Assembly (NCBI GenBank): GCA_028703995.1
Contig: JAQVLU010000014.1
Span: 1 to 10,219, forward strand
Reading direction: 5' to 3'
Origin: Minisyncoccota bacterium
Lineage (GTDB): Bacteria > Patescibacteriota > Minisyncoccia > Minisyncoccales > Minisyncoccaceae
Length of the DNA: 10,219 bases
The number at the start of each line of letters is the position of its first letter. Position 1 is the first letter of the stretch. Both the position numbers and the translations under genes were made by a program. Below the pieces are notes generated by a model. The model saw only the letters and a list, made by a program, of their open reading frames with translations. It ran no database searches and was not told the DNA's origin. Positions 6,266 to 10,219 of this stretch are shown piece after piece.

Positions 6266-6577
6266 ATGATAAGAACACCAATTAAAAGATTTAAAGATTT
6301 TACCAAAGAAAGGAATCTTTGGATTTACATATTATTTTTAGGAAAAGATCAAGAAATTATTAGAGATACTCTTAATGCTAAAATTTTAGAAAAATTTGAT
6401 TTTTTGCCCAATTCTTTTAAAAGAGAAAAAGTTCTTTTTGAACTAGAACAAGATGGTTTTATCGTTAAAGAGAGATTTCAAAGCAAGAAAGCTTATAAAA
6501 CAACAGAGAAGGGAAAAGAAGAACTTCAAAAGATGATTACTTATACAGAAGAATTATTAGAAAAGTTAAAAAAATAA
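6266..6577 (+). CDS. PadR-like winged-helix protein, second copy
   Basis: This 103-residue protein is homologous to the PadR-like protein at 4736-5035: NLWIYILFLGKD near residue 18, KVLFELEQDGFIV in the middle, a wing with KKAYKTTEKGKEEL, and a C-terminal Lys/Glu-rich helix suited to dimerisation. The segment before the recognition helix differs from its paralogue (no GW..P..I), so its DNA site or ligand may differ. It lies between the inositol synthase and the phosphatidyltransferase with gaps of 14 and 4 bases, so it is part of that operon and likely adjusts it. Which DNA it binds cannot be told from sequence alone. The start ATG follows an A-rich leader. Confidence 0.75.
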   Translation: MIRTPIKRFKDFTKERNLWIYILFLGKDQEIIRDTLNAKILEKFDFLPNSFKREKVLFELEQDGFIVKERFQSKKAYKTTEKGKEELQKMITYTEELLEKLKK

Positions 6578-6581
6578 ATTT

Positions 6582-7193
6582 ATGTTAGATTTAAAAAGAG
6601 AGTGGTTTAAATCAGAAGAAAGATTTATTGGTAGAACTTTGGGAAAGTTGCCAATCACGCCAAACGAGTGGACAGCTTTAAGTGTAGTTTTTGCTTTATT
6701 GGGATTATACTTTACAATTACATTTAATTTTACTCTTGCTTTCGTAATGTTTTTCTTTGCAGGTGTTTTAGATTTTGTTGATGGTTCTGTTGCAAGAGCA
6801 AAAAACATGTCTTCTAAAACAGGTGCATATATAGACACTGTCGTTGATAGATACGTAGAAGGAATAATGCTTTTTGGTCTTCTTTTTGCAACTTTACCAG
6901 AGATTTTAATTCCTGCATATGCTTGGGTTTTTCTAGCAATATTTGGTTCAATTGTAACTACTTATGCTAAGGCTGCAGCAAAAGAAAAAGAGTTAGTAAA
7001 TCAAGAATTAAAAGGGGGATTAATGTCTAGAGGGGAACGAATTCTCTTAATCTTTGCAATCTTTATCTTGCTTTCTTTTTCTCAAGCATATATCGCAACA
7101 ATTATTTTAATTGTTATCGCTGTACTTTCTAATTTTACGGCGTTACAAAGATTTTTTTCAGCAATTAATTTAAACAAAAAAGATATTAAATAA
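6582..7193 (+). CDS. CDP-alcohol phosphatidyltransferase, probable phosphatidylinositol-phosphate synthase
   Basis: This 203-residue integral membrane enzyme moves a phosphatidyl group from a CDP-activated lipid onto an alcohol. The complete family signature D-x2-DG-x2-AR-x8-G-x3-D-x3-D is present at residues 64-89 (D64, D67, G68, A71, R72, G81, D85, D89); the four aspartates bind metal and catalyse transfer. TPNEWTALS near residues 26-34 is the usual family start, and about six hydrophobic segments follow. The family includes synthases for glycerophosphate, serine and inositol-phosphate lipids. I favour inositol phosphate because the inositol-phosphate synthase lies in the same operon, but the residues I can see do not decide the acceptor. 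A strong terminator follows. Confidence 0.88.
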   Translation: MLDLKREWFKSEERFIGRTLGKLPITPNEWTALSVVFALLGLYFTITFNFTLAFVMFFFAGVLDFVDGSVARAKNMSSKTGAYIDTVVDRYVEGIMLFGLLFATLPEILIPAYAWVFLAIFGSIVTTYAKAAAKEKELVNQELKGGLMSRGERILLIFAIFILLSFSQAYIATIILIVIAVLSNFTALQRFFSAINLNKKDIK

Positions 7194-7205
7194 GAGGTGA
7201 TAATA

Positions 7206-7241
7206 AAAAATGCTATCGGAAGATAGCATTTTTGTTTTTTT
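7206..7241. terminator. Strong rho-independent terminator, usable in both directions
   Basis: The arms AAAAATGCTATC (7206-7217) and GATAGCATTTTT (7222-7233) pair over 12 bp around a GGAA tetraloop, followed by G and a run of eight T. It closes the plus-strand inositol lipid operon. The complementary strand also has a T-run after the stem, so it can end the converging minus-strand gene, which stops at 7258. Confidence 0.92.
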
Positions 7242-7257
7242 AAATAAAAAAAAGAGA

Positions 7258-8040
7258 TTATCTATATAAGATTTTTGGTCTCATAAAATAATCTTTTTTA
7301 TCTCCTGAAAAGAGTTTTTCTGCCGCTAGTTTTCCTTGCGATTTTGGGTCTTGGAGAAGTGTGGCAAGAATTTTGCCTTCCTTGAGAGCAGTTTCAATTT
7401 TTTCGTTACTATCAATAGCAACAATAGTTTTTGACTTGCTTCTTAAAGCTACTTCTGTTCCTCTTATACCCAAGGTTATAACCGAAAGGTGTTTTAGTTC
7501 GGGTGGAATGATACAGTTTTCTTTTTCTGGATCAATAAATAATTCCACAACTTCAAGTCCGGAAGATTTAACGCCCTCGATTCGAAGATTATGTCCTTCG
7601 TGTGATTTTTCATGTCTTAGTACGAGGACTTTTCGATAGTGGTTTTTAAAACCAAGAAGGGTTTCGACTGCGGTGAGTCCTATTAAAGACTCATCGAGCC
7701 CAACATAGGGAATTTTTTTGGTGAGTTTTTCTTTCCACTCCTTTGGCGGTGGCGTATTTACAAATACGATTTCACCCTTAAAGTTGTTCAACATCTCAAC
7801 AAATTCTGGACTTCCTTTTGAAAAAGGAAGAATGATTTTTTTGGCAAGCTTTGTTGCTTCCCGAACCAAGGAATAATATTCCTCAATGTCATTGTATGAC
7901 TTAGTTGGGGCTAGAACAGCTATTTCCTTCTTGTGTTCAAGGGCGAATTCTATCGCTCCTTCAACAATTGAGGACCAAACTTCACTTACTTTTCCAGAAG
8001 CTGAATCAATTCGACTGTGCGAAATAATGATTGCGTCCAT
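7258..8040 (-). CDS. Cytoplasmic RbsB-like sugar-binding protein (periplasmic-binding-protein type 1 fold)
   Basis: This 260-residue protein has alternating strand-helix order and landmarks of the ribose-binding/LacI effector fold: the first strand (AIIISHS), the crossover YVGLDESLIGLTAVETLL at 112-129, KVLVLRHEKSHEGHNLRIEGV at 137-157, TIVAIDSNEKIETALKEGKILATLLQDPKSQG at 205-236, and a terminal helix. By position, R153, D210 and Q230 match sugar-contacting residues of ribose-binding proteins. It has no signal peptide, no membrane segment and no DNA-binding domain, and no permease or ATPase gene is nearby, so it is neither a normal transport protein nor a LacI repressor. It aligns along its length with the C-terminal ~245 residues of the inositol synthase fusion. 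The start is supported by AGAGG 7 bases upstream and an in-frame TAA just ahead of the ATG. The ligand is unknown; inositol or a sugar phosphate is an inference from context. Confidence 0.78.
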   Translation of the reverse strand: MDAIIISHSRIDSASGKVSEVWSSIVEGAIEFALEHKKEIAVLAPTKSYNDIEEYYSLVREATKLAKKIILPFSKGSPEFVEMLNNFKGEIVFVNTPPPKEWKEKLTKKIPYVGLDESLIGLTAVETLLGFKNHYRKVLVLRHEKSHEGHNLRIEGVKSSGLEVVELFIDPEKENCIIPPELKHLSVITLGIRGTEVALRSKSKTIVAIDSNEKIETALKEGKILATLLQDPKSQGKLAAEKLFSGDKKDYFMRPKILYR

Positions 8041-8058
8041 TTACGAACCTCTAGGACC

Positions 8059-8079
8059 ATTCTTTTCAAGATAAAGAAT
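8059..8079 (-). repeat. Hairpin in the leader of the RbsB-like gene
   Basis: ATTCTTT (8059-8065) and AAAGAAT (8073-8079) are perfect 7-base arms around a 7-base loop. The structure lies about 20 bases before the start codon, in the predicted untranslated leader. It is AU-only apart from one pair per arm, so weak; its effect is unknown. Confidence 0.35.
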
Positions 8080-8134
8080 AGCCAATTTATATATATTATT
8101 TTAATAAACATAAAATGACTATTCTTCGATATTT

Positions 8135-8152
8135 TAAATAGCTATTTATAGC
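8135..8152. promoter_or_regulatory. Overlapping palindromes at the RbsB-like gene start region
   Basis: TAAATAGCTATTTA (8135-8148) is a perfect 14-bp palindrome, and it overlaps GCTAT-TT-ATAGC (8141-8152), another inverted repeat. They cover the -10 and predicted transcription start of the minus-strand promoter, so an operator is plausible. The sequence does not resemble the operators at 3574 or 5091. AT-rich DNA makes short palindromes common, so confidence is moderate. Confidence 0.4.
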
Positions 8153-8178
8153 ATAAAACAAAAAACGAGTAATGTCAA
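8150..8178 (-). promoter_or_regulatory. Promoter of the RbsB-like gene
   Basis: On the minus strand, TTGACA (complement 8173-8178) is 17 bases from TATGCT (complement 8150-8155). An alternative extended -10, TGCTATAAA (complement 8145-8153), overlaps it. Either choice predicts a leader of about 100 bases, long for this window. Confidence 0.55.
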
Positions 8179-8196
8179 CAAAAAGGAGTGATGTAT

Positions 8197-8271
8197 ATGT
8201 GCTTATTTCTAAAATTATTATTGTGCTTTTTTTATTTATATAATATAATAAATATATGCCTACTTGGTTAA
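8197..8271 (+). CDS. Possible short hydrophobic leader peptide (24 aa)
   Basis: An AAAAGGAG motif (8181-8188), one of the best Shine-Dalgarno matches in the window, stands 8 bases before ATG 8197 with no annotated gene using it. The frame runs 24 codons, starting MCLFLKLLLCFFYLYNI, and ends at TAA 8269-8271. It overlaps the start of the membrane-protein gene at 8256 in another frame. It could be a leader peptide coupling translation to that gene, or chance in AT-rich DNA (Leu/Phe/Ile codons come cheaply). No homology is recognised. Confidence 0.25.
   Translation: MCLFLKLLLCFFYLYNIINICLLG
8221..8249 (+). promoter_or_regulatory. Promoter giving a near-leaderless mRNA for the EamA-like gene
   Basis: TATAAT at 8244-8249 lies 17 bases after TTGTGC (8221-8226, a weak -35). 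The usual 7-base distance puts the transcription start at the ATG itself (8256). A second TATAAT at 8239-8244 would start about 5 bases earlier. Both imply an mRNA with essentially no leader. Confidence 0.45.
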
Positions 8272-8777
8272 TTTATGGTTTTACAAGTGCTTTACTTTGG
8301 GGAACCGATACAATTTTTTCAAAGATAGTAACTTCTGAAAAGTATTTAAAGATAGATGCTTCGAACGCTTCTTTATTAATGCTTGCTGGAATTATTTTAG
8401 TCTTTTTGACTTTTTTTATAATTAAAGCAACTGGTTTAAGTCTAGGAATGAAAGGGCTTGGCTTTGCTTTGATTTTTGGACTCATTTTTTATATTATGTT
8501 TGCTTTAAAAAGTAACGGAGTAGAGCTTTCTTTCCCAGTTATTTCTTTTGGTTTATTGCAAGGATGTTTTTGGGCTTTGGGAATGGTGTTTACCTTTCTT
8601 GCTTTTTCTTCTGGAGCTGAAGCTGCTAAACTTGTTCCGATTTACAATACAAATACTTTAGTGGCGGTTTTTTTAGGAATATTTTTTTTGCATGAGTTGC
8701 CGATGCCTGACGAGAGAGTAAAAGTTATTACGGGTGCGGTAATGATTGTTATAGGGACGATATTAATAAGTAAATAA
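8256..8777 (+). CDS. EamA/DMT-superfamily membrane protein, half-size transporter
   Basis: This 173-residue protein is almost entirely hydrophobic, with about five to six membrane segments (roughly residues 3-25, 37-60, 66-86, 92-119, 126-146, 155-172). The opening WLIYGFTSALLWGTDTIFSK and the closing KLVPIYNTNTLVAVFLGIFFLHE are typical of EamA domains, in which a segment with small residues ends in a Glu just before the last helix. Full-length members have two such domains (~300 residues). This has one, so it probably works as a dimer, like small multidrug resistance-type relatives. The substrate is unknown. The start is fixed by an in-frame TAA at 8241-8243. The HAD phosphatase gene follows after 7 bases, so the two are co-transcribed. 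Confidence 0.8.
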   Translation: MPTWLIYGFTSALLWGTDTIFSKIVTSEKYLKIDASNASLLMLAGIILVFLTFFIIKATGLSLGMKGLGFALIFGLIFYIMFALKSNGVELSFPVISFGLLQGCFWALGMVFTFLAFSSGAEAAKLVPIYNTNTLVAVFLGIFFLHELPMPDERVKVITGAVMIVIGTILISK

Positions 8778-8784
8778 AAACAAT

Positions 8785-9429
8785 ATGAACAATATAAAAG
8801 GAATTATTTTTGATTTAGATGGAGTCTTGTTTGATAGTGAATACTATCAATATCTAGGATGGGTGGAGCCATTGAGAGATTATGGCATAGAACTTACCAA
8901 AGAGATGTATTTTGATTATGCTGGAAAAAGTGGTAAGCAAATAGAGGAAGAATTAATTAAAAATTTTAATTTAAAAATAGAACAAGGAACTCTTCTTAAT
9001 AAAAAAAAGGTTTTAATTGAAAAATGGTTTAATGAAAAAACAATGCCGATTATGCCTTATGCAAAAGAAGCGGTTGAATATTTTAAAGACAACTTTAAGA
9101 TTGCTTTATGTTCTGGGGGAGATAGGGAAGAAGTTATTACAAAATTGTCTAAAAATGATTTTCTAAAATACTTTCCAATTATAGTTGCTGGAAACGATGT
9201 TAGTAGGAGTAAGCCATGGCCAGATGTTTATCTCTTAGCGGTAGAAAAATTAAACCTAAAACCTTCTGAGTGTTTGGCCTTCGAAGATACTCAATACGGA
9301 TTACAGGCTGCGAAAGATGCTGGTGTTAATTGTTTTGCAGTCCCAAATGAATATTCAATTAGGCAAGATTTTTCAAGAGCAGATAAAGTTTTGTCTTCTC
9401 TCAAAGAAGCTATAGAATTTAAATTTTAA
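8785..9429 (+). CDS. HAD-superfamily phosphatase/phosphomutase (beta-phosphoglucomutase-like)
   Basis: This 214-residue soluble enzyme of HAD subfamily IA has all four motifs: DLDGV with nucleophile D10 and acid/base D12; S110 in LCSGGDR; K143 in SKPWPDVY; and the metal-binding E167-D168 in AFEDTQYGLQAAKDAG. The helical cap lies at about residues 16-85. Close relatives include beta-phosphoglucomutase, phosphoglycolate phosphatase and sugar-phosphate phosphatases; the substrate cannot be told from these motifs. A role in removing phosphate from inositol phosphate is not supported, as that reaction usually uses another family. It follows the EamA-like gene by 7 bases. Its last 11 bases overlap tail to tail with the PHP gene on the other strand. 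No Shine-Dalgarno sequence. Confidence 0.9.
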   Translation: MNNIKGIIFDLDGVLFDSEYYQYLGWVEPLRDYGIELTKEMYFDYAGKSGKQIEEELIKNFNLKIEQGTLLNKKKVLIEKWFNEKTMPIMPYAKEAVEYFKDNFKIALCSGGDREEVITKLSKNDFLKYFPIIVAGNDVSRSKPWPDVYLLAVEKLNLKPSECLAFEDTQYGLQAAKDAGVNCFAVPNEYSIRQDFSRADKVLSSLKEAIEFKF

Positions 9430-10072
9430 GCGCATTTTTTATTTTTCTTAGAGTAGGCGCTAAAAGATAAATTAAAGGAGCTTTTAATCCTTGCCATTTT
9501 ACATTTTTTAAAAGAATGTCTTTTTTGAATTCTTCAGTGGTTTTTGCTGAAGATTCAATATAAGCAAAACCAACACCGCCTAAAGCGTGAGCATCACTTC
9601 CGGCAGTAATCGCTAAGTTAGGATGTTTGAAAGATAAGTCTAGTGCTCTAGAGTTTTCTTTAGAAACAAATCTTCTTGCGTTAAAGATTTCTATTCCATC
9701 TACTAAATCAATATATTTTTCAATGTCTTTAAAGGGCTTCTTAAGATCGAAAGGGTGGGGGATAATAGCGATTCCGTTTTGATTGTGTATTTCTTCAATT
9801 ATTTTTTCAGGCTCTTCTCCTTTCATTTTTATTTCTTTATTCAAAAACAACCCTAAAATATCTCCATTTTTTGATTTAATTTCTTCTCCTAAAATAAGAA
9901 ACATATTGTTTTCTTTTGCCGCTAAAAGAGCATCCTCCCAACCATTTGTATTATCGTGATCAGTAATAGCAAATCCATCTAAGCCTTTTTTCTTTAATTT
10001 TTTAAATATTTCAGAAGGAGAAGCTAAAGCGTCTTTTGAATATTTTGTATGACAGTGCATGTCTATTTTCAT
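9419..10072 (-). CDS. PHP-domain metal-dependent phosphoesterase
   Basis: This 217-residue protein carries the metal-binding pattern of the PHP family (as in histidinol phosphatase and RNase AM/YciV-type nucleases): HCHT at 6-9 (H6, H8), ITDHDN at 36-41 (D38, H39), GEEI with a Glu at 63-64, PHP at 105-107 (H106), and GSDAHALG at 158-165 (D160, H162). It would hydrolyse a phosphoester, either a small phosphate compound or nucleotides; the sequence does not settle which. It is not the PHP domain of a polymerase, being too short and free-standing. It follows the recombinase remnant by 36 bases on the same strand, and its end overlaps the HAD gene. The leader has a TATAAT (complement 10090-10095) but no clear -35 or Shine-Dalgarno. 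Confidence 0.9.
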   Translation of the reverse strand: MKIDMHCHTKYSKDALASPSEIFKKLKKKGLDGFAITDHDNTNGWEDALLAAKENNMFLILGEEIKSKNGDILGLFLNKEIKMKGEEPEKIIEEIHNQNGIAIIPHPFDLKKPFKDIEKYIDLVDGIEIFNARRFVSKENSRALDLSFKHPNLAITAGSDAHALGGVGFAYIESSAKTTEEFKKDILLKNVKWQGLKAPLIYLLAPTLRKIKNALKI

Positions 10073-10104
10073 ATTGTTTCTATAATTAAATTATAATATT
10101 GTGC

Positions 10105-10120
10105 GACATTAATTAATGTC
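10105..10120. promoter_or_regulatory. Perfect 16-bp palindrome upstream of the PHP gene
   Basis: GACATTAATTAATGTC is self-complementary over 16 bases. It covers the recombinase stop codon (complement 10109-10111) and lies about 9 bases upstream of the TATAAT that could serve the PHP gene, at the place of its -35. It could be an operator or an mRNA hairpin at the recombinase end. No T-run follows at once, so it is not a clear terminator. Confidence 0.45.
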
Positions 10121-10219
10121 TTTCTTAAAGTTATTTCCCGAGTGATACTTTCGATGAACATCCCTTAATCTTTTATTTGTAACGTGAGTATATATTTGAG
10201 TAGTAGCAATGTTTCTGTG
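10109..10219 (-). CDS. Tyrosine recombinase (Xer/phage-integrase family), C-terminal end only
   Basis: Reading the minus strand from the window edge gives 36 codons to TAA. The segment IATTQIYTHVTNKRLRDVHR is the hallmark end of Xer-type tyrosine recombinases, with the nucleophilic tyrosine in QIYTHV (codon at complement 10190-10192). The following ...KYHSG tail is also usual. The rest of the catalytic domain (Arg, His-x-x-Arg) and the N-terminal core-binding domain lie outside the window. It could be the chromosomal XerC/XerD type that resolves chromosome dimers, or a mobile-element integrase; 36 residues cannot tell. Nothing else here suggests a mobile element. Confidence 0.82.
   Translation of the reverse strand, partial: HRNIATTQIYTHVTNKRLRDVHRKYHSGNNFKKDIN

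Noticed and set aside
6566..6838. 90-codon frame on the minus strand opposite the phosphatidyltransferase gene.
   Set aside because: It lies wholly antisense to a gene with an intact catalytic signature, has low-complexity composition and no plausible start signal.
5142..7193. An archaeal source, suggested by inositol-phosphate synthase beside a CDP-alcohol phosphatidyltransferase.
   Set aside because: The 188-residue EF-P is bacterial, the promoters fit sigma70, and dnaK-dnaJ with hairpin-plus-T-run terminators fits bacteria. The synthases resemble actinobacterial Ino1.
7258..8040. LacI-family repressor.
   Set aside because: The effector-domain resemblance is there, but the protein begins at the first strand of the binding domain and has no N-terminal helix-turn-helix.
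7258..8040. Secreted ABC-transporter binding protein.
   Set aside because: No signal peptide or lipoprotein cysteine at the N-terminus, an in-frame stop directly upstream, and no permease or ATPase gene in the window.
9419..9460. AGCGC/GCGCT pair after the HAD gene as a terminator.
   Set aside because: The arms are 5 bases with a loop over 20 bases and no T-run after the second arm; the region is also PHP coding sequence.
1..10219. CRISPR array or insertion sequence.
   Set aside because: No direct repeats with regular spacing, no transposase and no terminal inverted repeats were seen; the recombinase tail at the edge is the only mobile-type protein.

Overview
The window looks like a piece of a low-GC, fast-reading bacterial chromosome, most likely from a Patescibacteria/CPR-type (Parcubacteria-like) organism or another small-genome bacterium. 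The bacterial assignment rests on a three-domain elongation factor P (not the shorter archaeal aIF5A), a dnaK-dnaJ pair, and several near-consensus TTGACA/TATAAT promoters. The CPR placement is inference from AT-richness, tight packing and mostly A-rich leaders without Shine-Dalgarno sequences. At least one gene ends in TGA (4736-4738), so UGA appears to be a stop here.

Layout. 1-1660 (+): the 3' end of dnaK, dnaJ overlapping it by one base, then tRNA-Lys(UUU). 1687-3543 (-): a fusion of myo-inositol-1-phosphate synthase with a type-1 periplasmic-binding-protein-like (RbsB-like) domain. It sits behind a perfect sigma70 promoter with a 16-bp inverted repeat at the predicted transcript start. 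3743-5035 (-): an operon of a PadR-like winged-helix protein, an unrecognised 141-residue protein and EF-P. 5142-7193 (+), divergent from it: a second inositol-phosphate synthase, a second PadR-like protein and a CDP-alcohol phosphatidyltransferase, closed by a strong terminator. 7258-8040 (-): a stand-alone cytoplasmic RbsB-like protein homologous to the C-terminal half of the fusion. 8256-9429 (+): a half-size EamA/DMT membrane protein and a HAD phosphatase. 9419-10072 (-): a PHP-domain phosphoesterase. 10109-10219 (-): the C-terminal end of a tyrosine recombinase that runs off the window.

How the genes may work together. The core is an inositol-lipid locus. Inositol-phosphate synthase turns glucose-6-phosphate into inositol-phosphate, and the DG-AR-G-D-D phosphatidyltransferase can join it to a CDP-activated lipid, giving a phosphatidylinositol-phosphate-type lipid. 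Around this core are two PadR-like regulators, two different inverted-repeat candidate operators, and two copies of a soluble sugar-binding-type domain, one fused to an inositol-phosphate synthase. My reading (inference) is a ligand-sensing layer on inositol synthesis. The most unusual feature of the window is the synthase-binding-protein fusion together with its free-standing homologue.
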